Assembly (NCBI GenBank): GCA_008360955.1
Contig: LUCM01011240.1
Location: forward strand, 1-64,000
DNA from: Fasciolopsis buskii
Taxonomy: Eukaryota > Platyhelminthes > Trematoda > Plagiorchiida > Fasciolidae
DNA: 64,000 bases
Direction: 5' to 3'
A program made the position numbers and the translations under genes. Below, piece after piece: positions 24,101 through 37,350 of the stretch. Every line of letters starts with the position of its first letter. The first letter of the stretch is position 1. The notes below the pieces were generated by a model. That model worked only from the letters and a program-made list of their open reading frames with translations. It had not been told where the DNA came from and searched no databases.

Positions 24101-27059
24101 TTTTGGCGGCAGTGGTGCATGAAGTCCTCTGATTCTGTCCTGTAATTTATTTAAACACCAGCAAAATAGAAAGGGCCAGATCTTAGTGAAAGTTCTTTCA
24201 GATATGCGTTCTTATAAATTTTTTTAAGTGCTGCTTCCCATACGTCGCAAACTGCTTCTTTGTTGCGTATCCACACGTTCCTCTCTTTTTTTTGCCTGAA
24301 TGAGCAACCCGAATCTGAATCGAGATCTTGCGCAAAACATTGGCGCTTAAACCATCGCAGCACGTATTACATTGAATTGGTTAACCATTTTCGCTAATGT
24401 GAATAGCCGGAAATTTTTTCTCTCACTTTCCTTTTGCGCCCAGACAAGCGAGCCCATGTTTCCGAGATTTACTCGGTGTATTGACTCTATCTGTACAAAT
24501 CCAATTGATGATAACAGTGACTTACTTCACGGAGATTGGCAAGACACGAGCATTTTGCATGACAATGGCGTGTGATAACGACCGTGGCGAAAAGAAGACA
24601 GAAACATCATTTTTAAATTGGTGGATGATCAATAAGACAAAAAATTGTATAAATCCTCAGCCAATTTATGTTTAAAATATCGCCGAAGTTACCGAATTTT
24701 TGGGCATAAAATTTAAGTCGAATGGGATTTTGCGCAATGCGCATCCATTAGGTGGTTAGGTGCGCGCAACAGACCGAGATGGATTGTGGACACCATGATT
24801 AGATCTCTTCATTTGGCACGATCCTTGGATGACGGATATGACCGGGTGGATGATATTTAGCGAGAAAATGCACAAAATGTGGAAAAAATCTGCAGAAACA
24901 GCGTCTGGAGGATTGTAATATCTGGTTAATAGTATGTTGAACGGACAGCATGAAAAGTCAAATATGGGGGGCCAAGTTGTTTGCAATGAATGAGGGCACC
25001 GGCAGTAAACTCAAATTGGGCAACCATATGAGGCGGTTGGACTCATATGAGACTTGTAGTGATTAGGTTTACCCTGTAAATTTCAGTTAAATCCAATATT
25101 GAGGGTGTGGGCAAAAAAGAGCGACCTTTCGACCAGCTGGCGGAGAACCGGACAACACGGGGACAATTTCGAGTGCACTCTTACAAAGAAAATTTGCCAG
25201 TACCAGGAATCTGTTGCTTTACTGGGAGATAAAATCTGAGTTTTATGAGAAATGATGGGCACCACCACTTGGGTGCATAAGAAACATCAAGGCTTATCAA
25301 ATATTAAGTAGAATGCTCCATGTGAGTTCGTTCTTTTTAGTTTTTTGAAAGCAACTTTGAGTAGAGGCAGGAGGAGGCCGTTCGGAAAGTTTGCGGGCAA
25401 AAGTCGTGACTACAGTGCTGTTAACCGCAACAGTGCTGGTGAAAGGAACTGTTCGAGGTAGGTCCGGGAAACCTGAAAACACCATTGAGGGATAAGCCCA
25501 GGAATTATAATCCACCAACGTAGCCGCACTCGCATACTGCAGCACCAAAGTCGCCCGCCCGATGGGGGCTCGCTGATGTGGATGACTTAGCCGAACTCCC
25601 TTGAGGTGGCCCCGGTGAAAACGGAAGATGGCGGAGGGAACGCTGACATGGCGCGGGTAGGTTGAGGCAGACGTCGTTTTACCTTTTTAGGTCTTACCAT
25701 TTTACTTCTGATTTTGACATAACTACGGAAATCATTTTTCTGAAAGATTGTCGCGGACAACATGGGACATGTCCAAACACCACGAGCTAATTCGCTTGAC
25801 TATGGTCGTTGGGTTTCTAATGAAAGGATTATGCTGTGTGGGTCAAATCTGCGTTGTCCATGGTGTGGTCTAAGTATTGGCGTCTGTCTGGCTCCGAAGG
25901 TTTTGTATATTATTCTAATATTTTTTTCAGTCGTTGTCGTCCTCAGTCAATATTTTCCACTTGTGAGTGAAGTGCTGGATCCTAGTTCATGGAGGAAGGT
26001 TTAGGCAAGCGCAAATGTGAACGCACTTGCACCTTTCGTCAGACGAGGAGAAGGGAACACTTCATACTTCAGTAACAACATTTTTAACAGCGGTATATTT
26101 CTGGAGCATTGAAAGGACTCAAACAGTGTTCATTATCATGAGGTATGGTAGGTACAGTGAAAACAATAGCAAAAACGCGAAACGAGTGGAAAAGAGATAA
26201 AAGAATATTACCAGTAAAATTCAAGGCCAGTTTCGACCGTACCATTGTCAATCTTGGTAAAGAAGGCGGGGGAAAGTTGGGTCAGCTTCACGCGTTAGGG
26301 TTTATCATGGATCCTTTGAACCTCCATGTGCGCATCGCGCACTGGAATAGTTTGTCTCTGAATAAAAAGTAATCCTTCCTGTAATAGCGCTGACGAGAAA
26401 TGGAAATAAGCGGGAAATGGGAATGATTCAGCAAAAAAGGTAAGACAAAATAAAAGCACAAAACCTGGGAAATGGTAAGAAAGCCATTTCGCTCATAGTT
26501 TGGCTAGCAAAAGAGAAAACAGGCATTGCAGTGTGGTGAAAAGTTGTACTGTTATCTTACTTGGAAATATCAGAAACATGCTAAATGTACACGGTCGAAT
26601 TGATCGATTATTCAAGTGACAAACATTTGGCGAGCAGCTAAAAGATTAATATAAAGGGGCATCCATGGGAATGCGAAACAGCTGCAAAGATTGTGCACCA
26701 GTGCTCGCGAAATTCGGGCCAAAGTCGTTTGACTGAGTGCTGACGACTTTTCCATGTTCTGCGGGTATTCAACTCGTAGGACACCATTTGTCCACCGGCG
26801 GGAACCGGTTATGTCCAAAACTGTCCACCACAAGATAACCGGTCACGCTCGCTACCGAATGTCTCATGGTCAGGAGTAGGCAAAGTTTTGAAAATGTAGA
26901 AAAGTGAAGGAGCTCCGCTAGATGGATAATGTGGATGCCATTCAGTTTAGAAATAATGAAAAGTTTATTTAGCGCTCCAAAGCCGTAAAAATTACTGACA
27001 TCCATGATGAAAATGACTATTTCTTTATGCGGTTTTTCCTGCTTTCCCAGCAATTTCAT
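24101..27059. other. No feature recognised
   Basis: Only short frames with no motif, for example 24,363-24,151 minus (charged, 70 codons) and 25,762-26,004 plus (hydrophobic C-terminus). No repeat or RNA feature could be supported. Confidence 0.35.
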
Positions 27060-27320
27060 TATAATATTTATACTTGTTTAAGCTTGCCCCATAATCCTAC
27101 TGCATAGAGATATATTTATATATGTATATCTGTTTGCCCCGTAATCGCAATATATATATGTATATCAATTGTCCCCTTAATGGTATTGTATAAATATGTT
27201 TACATATGTTTCGGTTTACCCCACAGTGGTTCCATATGTGTATTAGAAATCAGTATGTACCATAATCGCATTATATACATGCACAATTCATTATATACAC
27301 TGCCTTTTAATATTGGCAAG
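27060..27320. repeat. AT-rich degenerate tandem repeat
   Basis: About five imperfect units of roughly 36-50 bases are visible. Each begins with a variant of TTGCCCCGTAATCGCA and continues into a run of TATATATGTATAT. Unit starts are near 27,085, 27,133, 27,169, 27,216 and 27,258. Later units are increasingly mutated. This is an expanded AT-rich minisatellite that has drifted; no coding potential is claimed. Confidence 0.7.
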
Positions 27321-28334
27321 GCAATGTATGTGTTAAATACGGACGGAAAAATTTACGCACCCATTGATAGTAACAGGTAGATCTCTAACCCCATCTATCT
27401 GTCGGGAGGTATATATGGATAAAGATACCTGTAAGCAACTCTAAACCTACCCATGCGTACACCTGTGGAAGCAAAGATTTCCAACATTTCCATGCGCACG
27501 GCTGACTAGGTTAACGGACTGCTGGCAAACGAGATCCAACCCTTCTCCAGAATAACCGAAGCACCCGCCTTTGTTGCGCAAGTTAAAGAAGACTCACGTA
27601 ATGATAGCCTAATGTGTGCAATAAAACGATCAGTGGAATAAACAACGTTGGCGATTAGTGCTGGTAATCAGCGCCGGCCCAAAAGGAACCCTGGTGGCGT
27701 TCAGGTTAATCCCGTCTCTTGAGTGGCCCTTGTTCCTTGCATTGCCGTCACTTGCTGTGAGCATCGAGTCCTCTTTTTCCTGCCTACTTGGTCTTGGGCA
27801 GTTCACGTCCACCTGGAATGAAAATGGGAAATGTGAGTAGAATGCCCTGCTCACCTTGTTTTAAGCCATGACATGCATGGATATGTTATGTACCTTTGGA
27901 AGCCAAGCCATGCACACATGCGAACGGAGCAATAAAGTGAATGCAACGTAGCTAAGCATCGCATTGCACCCATTCCTTTGTTGCATCCAAATCCAAACGA
28001 GGTTGTCCCTGTCTGCATAGGCCGCATAGGTTCATTGAAAGATGGTGTTCCATCCGTCCAAGTCACTTGGCCTCCAGCAGTCTCTAATCAGCAGAAGTAA
28101 TGGTTTCGTGCTACTTAAAGTTTACTAGCTGAAAGAGATCACCGACAAGCTGTAGGTCAACGTCATCGGTCTTGTGGCGGAACATGAATTTTTTCCGCCG
28201 GATCGCATGTTTAACTGAACGTGGACGGTCAAGCGCGGTTGCAATTTGCGCGTTTCTCACAAAAGCTTCCCTCTTACGTTCTTGTTATTAATGTACTCAA
28301 CCTCCCACCGCTCCCGACTGCCGGCCAAATGGTG
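27321..28334. other. No feature recognised
   Basis: No motif, repeat or plausible exon was identified on either strand. Confidence 0.35.
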
Positions 28335-28450
28335 AGGTTTTCAGTATTGTAATCGTGCCGAGCCGAGTAACAGCAACGCAAAAGTGGCCAAAACGGTTAA
28401 GGGCAAGAAAATGCAGTACGAGATTTGCGTTAAAGCGATCGGGCCTAAGA
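28335..28450 (+). repeat. Dispersed repeat, copy 1 (mate at 35.9 kb)
   Basis: This stretch aligns with the reverse complement of 35,880-36,000. Shared blocks include AGTATTG, AGCCGAGTAA, GTGGCCA and a CGAGAT(T)TGCGTTAA-type segment, with roughly 70 per cent similarity by eye. Translated, both give a similar basic segment: KWPKRLRARKCSTRFALK here and EWPQRVGTWKYNTRFALR there. This hints at a shared coding or repeat origin. The family is not recognised. Confidence 0.55.
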
Positions 28451-31400
28451 TCGCTGCTCCCGCCGGGAGCAATGGAAGCCTCACCTTGGTATGACGTTGA
28501 CACCGTTATGGATGAGGACTTAATGGTAATGGGTTCAACTGGCTTCCTGATTCTGTGTCGTAGTACTGCGAACGCCGTCACTGACTAGTGCATTTACTTC
28601 CGCGTACTTTTCTATGCGCACCACGGCATTGGTATCCTTACATACGCCAAACTACGGCAATTCTTTAGGTGTCCCGATCAATCCAGCAATATTTCGCAGT
28701 TGCCATAACAAAATCCATGTTGCTTCTTCACTCACTTTCAATAGTAACACGTAAATCTCTTGGCACACGTCACGTACCAGGGATGTCCCACCTTCTTTGC
28801 TGATGTTTAAATGTTCCTCCGCTAAGCTAAACTCCTGGGGTGGCGGTGATGGGCGTGTACTCACTGAAGTCTTCTTTTGTGGATGCAAACACTAAGTTCG
28901 CGTCTACTGGTGAATGCGCTGAGCGTCCTTTTCTGCACCTACCGCCAGGCTGCCGCAACAGCCAAGCATATTCATGAGGACATGAAGGCGACAAAAGAGG
29001 ACCTCTGAATCAGAGTAAGCAGCTTGAAGAGCGTTTAATTGCGCTAAGCTGCGGTCGATGTCAATTGTCCTCAAGTGTCTAGTTGAAGGTAGCGCGTCTT
29101 TTATAGCACTAATTGCCCGGAGGCAAGTTGCTCCAATTCCGTTGGGAAGCAGCAAGTAAAATAGAGACCGGCCTAACCCGCTATCTTCGACTGCCACAGC
29201 ACGTCACAGGTTACACCCACCGCAAATGAGCTGGTGAGCAACATCCGCCAAAAACCTGGCAGTATAGACCTGGCAAATTTCGAGCACTGTCAGGCACGAA
29301 AAAGGCAGGCTGCACAAAATCTTCCCGTTTATGAGACCGAAGAATACCCTGCCCGCGCATTAGGTCTTTCATGCAGACGATTTCTTTTCCTTAATCCATC
29401 AACCGAAACTTATGCACTAGAATATTTATATCGCGCACCGTCACTAGACGGTTGAACGTTTATGCCGCGCCTCGGCAAACCTCTCCGGCACTGCCAAACT
29501 TTCCGTTATGCCCATCGAACGCGCTTCGTGCCCTGCTATTACATTTCGTTTGTGCACGTAATAGCGTTCGTGAGATCAGTGGAAGGAATGATTGTGCGAA
29601 AGACACCGTACAAACACCTTGTATCCTCTACTGACTGTATGCAACATGGCGGACGCTGGGCAATCTACATTTGGATTTCTGAATGGATAAAGGACATATC
29701 TACAACCACCCAATTGTGTCCAACGGTTGTGGACGTAGCAGTGTGACACAAAATTAGAGAAAAGAAGCGGCAAGCCAGCATGAATGCCCTTGTAGCCAAT
29801 TCTCCGAGCTAACACTGTGATATGTATAAAATAGCGTCAGTGTTTGACGTTGAAAATTCCGAAAATCACACTCAGACTGTGGAAAACTCGGAGAAAGTAA
29901 ACGAATAAAACGCAAAGTTATCTGAATTGCATATGAAAACAGTAATTGTGTTCGCACAACCAACCATGGCATCCATGCAATGGAAACTGACGTGGCTTCT
30001 TGTAGAAGACCTATGTATCCCTTGGAACCTCAGTTTTAACAATCAGCAGATCGTTGAAATTTACACTTTTACGTTTTTCGAAAAAGGGAAAATTAACATC
30101 CCACATGCGTTTTTATAACGACTCTTATTTTGCTGCATAGAAACTACATTTCAGGGTGTGTAGCTTGTCACTATCGGCTGTCTGCATTGTTGGACATCAT
30201 GAAGGCCACCACACTCAAAAATTAAAGAAAGATGTTTGGCCAGAATTGCCTAGAATTTTATCTTAACCGGTTACGAATCATGTTCATAAACGAGGTTAAT
30301 TCTAATCCAACGGAACATCCACGAAGGGAGAGTAATGATAGACAACCAGAAGGTTAAGGTGAAACAACTGAATGCGTTGCAAGGGGACTGCGAAGGAGCA
30401 GGTAAAAGCATAAAACGTGACAAATTTGCACAAGGTTGCAATAATGCATCACTTTTGGATTTATGATGCAGCTGGAAGTCATTCTGAAGATTTTATCTTC
30501 GTGCGCGAAGGAAGTGGAACCCAAAAATGAGAAATCCGACAATCAGCCATTGGAAACAACCAGGAACGGCGAGGCAATCTGAAGTAAATCAATGGCAGAA
30601 AGAAGTTCAGAATTTGGGAGCTGAATAACACAAACCTGAAGGTCAAAAGGTTTTAGATGGTAAAAGCTCTATTTTATTGTAGGACACAATAAATTGAAGG
30701 CGCATTTGAATGAGTTCCGATGTAACACGTGACAAGTAGACTGTGATGGACAGTAGGATGAAAGGAGTGTCGGCATCTAAGAGTGCACTGGAACAATGAA
30801 ACAAATGGCGATAGCCGCAAGGATGCTAATTTTTTGGGCTGGCCACTTGTACCTGACAATCTCCCGTAACGGGGGAACTAAAGCAAATGCTCAGAAGAAG
30901 CGCGCAGATGTAATTAACAGGAATGGTTGGCTGTGAGGGAAGTGTTTTGTTGAGAACATTAGCGTTTAAGGCAAGATTTGACTATATTGGCTCAGTCCCA
31001 GAACTGGTTAGTAAACTATTATGGGGAAATGCATTGTAGAGCATCAAGTTGGCATCATCCTGAAAATGGTGCGGGTGCCGGAATTCTAGCTTCTTGGCCC
31101 ACCGAGTACGGGACAGAGAATCTATTTATTCAAGAGCTATCAAATTCGATCGGTCTGTAACATCAATGAGGGCCTTGCAATTCATCCTCTTCCATCTACT
31201 CCATCTAAAATGGCAGATAAGGGGATGCAGGAATCATTCTGAGAATTGTTCCACCAGAGATATATGTGAACAGAAGAGAAAGCAGTCGAAGTGATATCAC
31301 CGGTGAAACAAATCCAGGCCACTCAGTGTAGCATCTGTGACCAAGCATCATTATTGCGCTTCTTCGCTCCTGGCTTTGAGTTATATTTTTGTTTTCATTC

Positions 31401-34400
31401 AAATGGAGATTTTCTTTGGCGCTCTTAGTTAATTTAGTTTTTGTCCTATTCTGAAATACATGATCAATTTTTCTGAACATTACTTTGAGCAGACTTCTAC
31501 GTAAGAATTTGGCTTATAAACTACTTGAGGTTAAACCTCGGTGTCCAAAAATCTGATCCGGTTTACCACTAAAATACGCTTTTACTGTGCACCTTCAAAG
31601 CTATCGATCTATTTATCTACGTTTAAGAGCAATGGGTTGCTAATGTATTTTCTCATTAACACTTTCCAGCACCAGTTGACACTGCATTGTGGCTCGAAAT
31701 TATCCCGAAACTTAAACCGTTTAGGGTGTTTCCAGTTTTGTTGTATTTTCATAATTGATGGGCATCTTTCTTCAAAGCCCTCGCTATTAACGTGGTTTGT
31801 AAGTTACTATCAAGTATGCAATACAACAAACTTTCTAACTCAGATCTTCGTTTCCACACAAATTTTTATCGGAAAATGTCTTTTCCGCTGAATAACAATT
31901 TTTGGTTCTATTCCGAATATCGAATAAACTCAAAGATACAGTCGTTGTGACAATCTCAATTTAGACACCGCCTTTTCATTTCGAGCAAAACTATTGACCA
32001 GTTTTCTATTTAGGGTTTGATGCGCACATTGATATCTATATCTCCCTTCATCATACATTAACGCAAAGTGTAACAACTTTCTCTGTTAGCTATTTTGCTG
32101 CTTATATGCAAAACACATCCAACCAAATTGTCAGAAATGACGATCTCTAGAACTAGGCGGTTGGATGCCTCGCGAACACCCCCTCAAAGCCCATCCGCCG
32201 ACTTCCAACGTGCGATGTCAGAAATGTGTTTGTGGAGTCCATTATTAAGGTACGTAATTTATGGCAAATGATTTAGGACTAAACAAAATATCTCACCGAT
32301 GGAAACCTTTAATATAAAGCTGATTCTTCTCACCTGCCTCAAAAAACCGCCCAAAAGTCCAGCATGCTAAAATCTCGCCGGTGTCTGTGAGGGTATTGCC
32401 TTAATTAATTCAGATGTTAATCAAAGAAGTTTAAAGGCTTCCAGTTCTATGGTTTTTAATATCCCAGACGGCATTCTGTGAGACGCGCCTAAAAATGCTT
32501 TCCTTTCTGATTGAGTAATTGGTGGAACTCGCTTGCCACTGTTTTCGATAACGTAAACGAGTGTTAAACAGATCTTGTCCAGCACTATTTTAATTCCTCA
32601 GTCCAGCTGTTGCAAAATGGTTCTTAAGAAGTCCAGTTATGATTTCCCTACCACCCCCTTCAAGTCCATCAGACTAACAGACTAAAGCCCCATTCAGCAA
32701 AAGGGTCCGTAGACTGCGTGCAATAGAAAAACAAAAAACGGTTCCATTGAAAGGAAATTTCCCGAGCTATCTGGCATGGCCAGCAGCTCAATATCTAGAA
32801 TGGTCCTTGTTGCCTCACCTATGCCACAACTCCCCAAAAATACGTCACCGTGTAAGCTGTTCTCGTATGGCTCTCTCAGTTATCTGCACCCACGCCCTCC
32901 TCGTCCCGCAAACGTAAACTGCCTGGTATCCATGGGGAGCAACCCTATCGCACCGCGGCACCTGAAACACTAGTTAGCGGTGATAATCCCGTGATCATAC
33001 CAGCAACAACCACGCAATATTTGTCGGCGGAACAAGGCGATTAAATTATTGAAAGCCTTCCCTACCTCCTCCTATGGTTACTGCCACGACCCCTCTGCCC
33101 AACTGCTTGGTTTTAACCGCATCGAATTTTCCTTCCCTCCTCTTCTTCCACGACATTTAGATGGTCAGTGCCGAGAGAATCACCATGTACGTATATTTAA
33201 AGGACAATAATGCACCAGCTGTTTCCTACCAAATGACTGCCTTGCTAAACCAGATTGGCCAGGTCACCTGTGCATGGCCTCTGATTATTATATCTTCATC
33301 ATCACGCGGGCACCGTCAGTAACCTTTGCTTGTCGGCGCCCCGAATCCCCACTACTGCCACTTCTTCGTTTTTACCTAACCAGCCAGAAACTCCTACATT
33401 CATCCCATCATCTCGAATCACCACTACTTCATTATTTCCAATCCAACCCACGATTATTCTGCAGCCCTCCTTGCTTGTTCTTCCGGATATTTGGGTTACT
33501 CCCATGCTGTTATAAAGAACATCTGCTGTCCTCGTACTTTACCTTCAGTTTTGTCTGTCCTATTTCCTTCACTTGTCCACTAAAACAGACTTACTACCAT
33601 TTGCTTCCAAACTACTCCTAGTAGTATTGACTCTTTATGCACTATTCCAGGAATCATCCCTCCTTAGTGACAACTTAGTCCGCTCTTTCGTGCCAACTAT
33701 CTTGGGCGAACACTGAGCTCTGTTTATAGGCTGGAGTGCCAGATACACAACAATCCGACAGGCAAAGCAAAATTCTGTTGGGAAGGGTGAAGTCGGGTTA
33801 CGTGGCACAAAGGGAGACAGGGTATTGCAAATACTGGCAACTGCAAAGATAGAGGTTTCTTTTAGGTAAGGCCTCGGTTTCAGAGGTAGAGTATAAAGTA
33901 CAGAGGAGCTTCATTCCGAGGTTGCATGAAGTGAAACGGTCAGAGCGGGCGACTAACCTTAGTGTGTGGGCAGTCAGGCAGAAGGGATGAGAATCGAAAA
34001 TGCTTACGGAGACCAAAGTGGCTGTCAGGCATAAAACTGTCATGGATGGTGTGGCAAGCACAAGATCTAAGGGATGTGAGAACGGCTGAGAACAAATGAT
34101 ACGGAGGCATTGGGTTACGTACGTTCCGTTGTATGAATGCATGCCACGAGATTCCAAATGGAAGGGAATTGAAAGTAGACGGGCTTTTCAAACGTTTTTT
34201 GGTGAATATTGATAAAGATGACCGGAGATTGGTGATTCTTGGAGACCGTTGGAATTGTGTTCGAAGAGACTTGGCATCTAAATTCGCTGACAAAAGTGAA
34301 GGGTTCACTCCTCTTCGCACAGTGGCATCTTGTAAATTCAGTGCCATTGTTTGAATTGGCGTTAGGTTTTTCTGTAAGATATTGGATGGCAGCAGGAGAC

Positions 34401-35879
34401 ATGGTCATAGAAGCGAGAGACGGCGTTTCGGATGATTCCAGTGGTTGACTGTGACAGAATATCTGTTCCTGGATAAAGTAGGATGGCAAGATACTGATAA
34501 CAAATTGCCGAGCTGATGAATTTTGGGTTTCGCCCGGCAGTAAGCTTCAGGGAGAGACGGACTAGAATGTGACGAGGTTTAGGCACATACAAGATTTTTT
34601 GAGTGATGGAGTAGGCTGGTCACCATTTGGTCTTAGCATGATCGGATATTATTTTGCATTAATTCTAATTTCTAAGATTGATTTGTTCTACGGCGACCTG
34701 GAGCGGTGCCGGCAAGGCATCTGGCGACAAATTGGGAGAGGTCCAAGGTTAACAAAATATGAAGAAAACTTAAAGCTCTACGTAGTGGAGCATCCAATGT
34801 AAATACAAGGGAGTTCAAGCAAGACCGAACTGACACGATGGGCTTAGGAGCTGATGCAAATTTATGTTCATGAGATTATTTTAATGAAGCCGCCGACCAA
34901 ATGGTAAAACGTATAATTTTCAGCATCAGTAGTCATGGTGGTTTATCCGCCTCAAGGAAATATCTACATACACGTAACTTAAAAATACTCCGACTGCGGA
35001 AATATCGGTGGCTAGTCCAAGAGTGTTAGATGTTATCGGCCAATTAATTGTTGGTAGCTATTGTGAGCAATCTATTTAGTGCTGCTGAGCCAGCAAATAG
35101 TACAATCGAACGTGAATATTTTGGAATTTATGCAGTGGGACCACTTAAGTCATAGTAATGAGATTGCATCCATCATGAGAAAACAGCGGCAGCAACAGAT
35201 TGCATTTAAAAGCGCCCCGGGTGCTAAAGACGAAGGCTGATGAGAAAAAAAGGAATTCAGCTAGATTTTGTGGGATGCCTTGCGCACTATAACCAAAGCC
35301 TGCTCAGGTTACCTAGACGACGTCATACTAAAGAACACCCTTGGGTAGTTGGTTGGGGATTTCGCTTAAACCAGGGAGTTAGAGGTAGCTGAACAACTGG
35401 AGCTGCCTAATGAAAGTTAACCCACTTTCACTCGCTTATGATATCTTACAGCGGAAGAGCGTAGTCCACTGCGAACCGCCGGATTTCCGCTGCACCCATT
35501 TTCCTATTGTTTGTGGCTTATGAGGCTCAGAACAACATGTAGATCACTGTTTTCAACTGCTACCGCGGATGAAATACCAATGAAATAATGGTTGATACCA
35601 GCATAAGCATGTATACACTCATAAAGACCAGTTGAACGAAAGTAATAACGAACCTTCATCTTAAGTCCTGCGTTAAATCAAGACGCGTTCGGACACGTGT
35701 TTATTTTATGGTTGTCTAAAACGGATTATAGTATCCGGATATCTCCCCACTGCCTCTCCACTCTCAGGTTGATAACTCAGCTGCCAATCCGTAACTATAA
35801 GCTGCTTTAGATTAAAGAAAGGCATAGAGTCACACTTCTGCAAGCCTTTTCAACCTTAACCACTGGTGTGCCCTTGTAG
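28451..35879. other. Long unassigned region
   Basis: No retroelement domain could be placed with confidence. A minus-strand stretch at 34,490-33,940 has overlapping frames that faintly resemble the C-terminal end of a CR1-type protein (PSTFNSLPFGISWHAF), but too weakly to call. 33,274-33,650 is rich in C and T and gives long but uninformative frames. No tRNA, tandem repeat or convincing exon was seen. Confidence 0.3.
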
Positions 35880-36000
35880 AACGGATTTTCTTAACGCGAA
35901 TCTCGTGTTATATTTCCATGTCCCTACCCTTTGTGGCCACTCGTGCTTCACACTTACTCGGCTGCGTACGACTGCAATACTGGCAAGACTGAACCTTGAT
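35880..36000 (-). repeat. Dispersed repeat, copy 2 (mate at 28.3 kb)
   Basis: Reverse-complement match to 28,335-28,450, as described there. It lies inside a 140-codon minus-strand frame (36,330-35,908). That frame's only support is the shared segment, so it is not called a gene. Confidence 0.55.
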
Positions 36001-36649
36001 CGGTACAAGGAACAAACAGTTAGAAGCGGTAGCAGCTTCAGTATATTCGGACAGGAGCGTGCGAGCGGTGCGTGCGTGACCAACGCACAAGTACCGACAA
36101 CGCTTGGCGGTCAACGTTCGGTTGAACAACCTACCCGGCAGAACGAATCCATGTTCCGCTACACCCAAGCGAGAATTCAGTGAGCTCAAATTTTTCATTT
36201 TCATCTCCCGTTTGCCATCTCGCCAACAATCGTTCCCCACCAATTTCCCCTTTTGTCTGATCTCGTCTGTCAGGTGCTGGACTTTGTTGGCCTGGTTGCT
36301 ATTTATTTTGCTGTTTTCTCCTCTGGCCATGTCTTTTTCTTAGCCCAGTTCACGCTTACAGCTTGGCTGAGTGGTGCAAATCTGAAGGCCCCAAAGATAT
36401 GCCAAGAACCGGTCAACCAACGTTGAGATAATCTTTGCACTTAGAACTACCAAACCATTAACGTCCTGAAAAAACTCATATAACTTCATTTCACATCAGT
36501 ATTCGTTCGGCTCAATTGTCCGTACCTTGTACGTGAACTGTTTTTGTCACTTCCGCAATTGTATTGCACTATGCATATAGTGTGTTTTGGCCGTCTCGAG
36601 AATTAAGCCACTACTACTACGATTATCAAGCGTTACGTACAAGGCAAAA
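36001..36649. other. No feature recognised
   Basis: Short frames on both strands without motifs. The stretch lies between the dispersed repeat and the Penelope-like fragment. Confidence 0.35.
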
Positions 36650-37350
36650 GTCAACTAATTTCTTCATACGAAGGTTCTAAAGAGGCGTGAAAAGAAAAGA
36701 ACTTGGATACTCCAGCCCATATGTGTGAGAGGGAACCTGTACAGAAGATGCCATAGAAAAAACTTTTCCTGCAGAATGTGCTTCTGCAGGACGCCCGTCC
36801 TGAAAGTTTTATCGGGGAAGCCATGGGACAGTCTGATGAAAGACTTAAGAAAGCGACTGTAAAGAAGGGAACACTGTGCGTCAGTTTGCCCTTTAATACT
36901 GACAGTCCAGTGGACCTCATCTGTCACACGCGGCTAATAAAACATTCCGCGCAGGGAAACTGTAAATCCTGTTTACGTCAAAGTGACTCGTGTAGACATG
37001 TCCAAAAGTTGGTGGCCGGATTCTTCGGCCTCATTCTGTGTATATTCTTTCACCTCTTCCTGTGGGGCAATACGCATTTGTTGTAAATTTAGACATCTAA
37101 CCAAAAGGGTTCGGTTAAACACAGGAGAGGTCAAAACTATCACCAGTATGCTTTGTTCGCACCTCGCGGATTTCAGACACCCAGTGAACGTTACTGAAGT
37201 GTTCGGAATAGTCTGAAATGTATGGAGTGGGCTACAAAGACTGCTAAATTCTGGAGTCTTATCTGCAGGCGAGTCCGTGTGTATTCATCTCTAAGACCCA
37301 TATTGTGTGCCCAAAAGCAGCTCGTACAACCAGTGAAACTTTCCTAGATC
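36650..37350 (+). mobile_element. Penelope-like retroelement fragment: RT end plus GIY-YIG endonuclease, frameshifted
   Basis: The frame at 36,778-37,086 has EAMGQSDERLKKATVKK followed by LCVSLPFNTDSPVDLICHTR. This matches the KLPFKGD-type segment that links RT and endonuclease in Penelope-like proteins. After a frame change, 36,983-37,216 reads CVYSFTSSCGAIRICC, corresponding to the cysteine-containing GIY-YIG core. Then come RHLTKRVRLNTGE and MLCSHLADFRHPVNVTEVF, the SHL..TNH-like block. A terminal trace with DPYCVPKSS continues to about 37,350. The YIG part is mutated to RIC and the frame is broken, so the protein is inactive. Only the 3' part of the element is present. Confidence 0.8.

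Noticed and set aside
23394..24122. Longest forward open frame in this part (242 codons)
   Set aside because: It reads antisense through a SINE and a CR1-like RT; the matching minus-strand residues are convincing, the plus-strand ones are not.
33940..34490. Possible CR1-like C-terminal end on the minus strand
   Set aside because: PSTFNSLPFGISWHAF is faintly reminiscent, but neither the order of blocks nor a second motif could be confirmed.
35908..36330. 140-codon minus-strand frame
   Set aside because: Only the 120-base dispersed-repeat segment is shared with another locus; the rest has no support.
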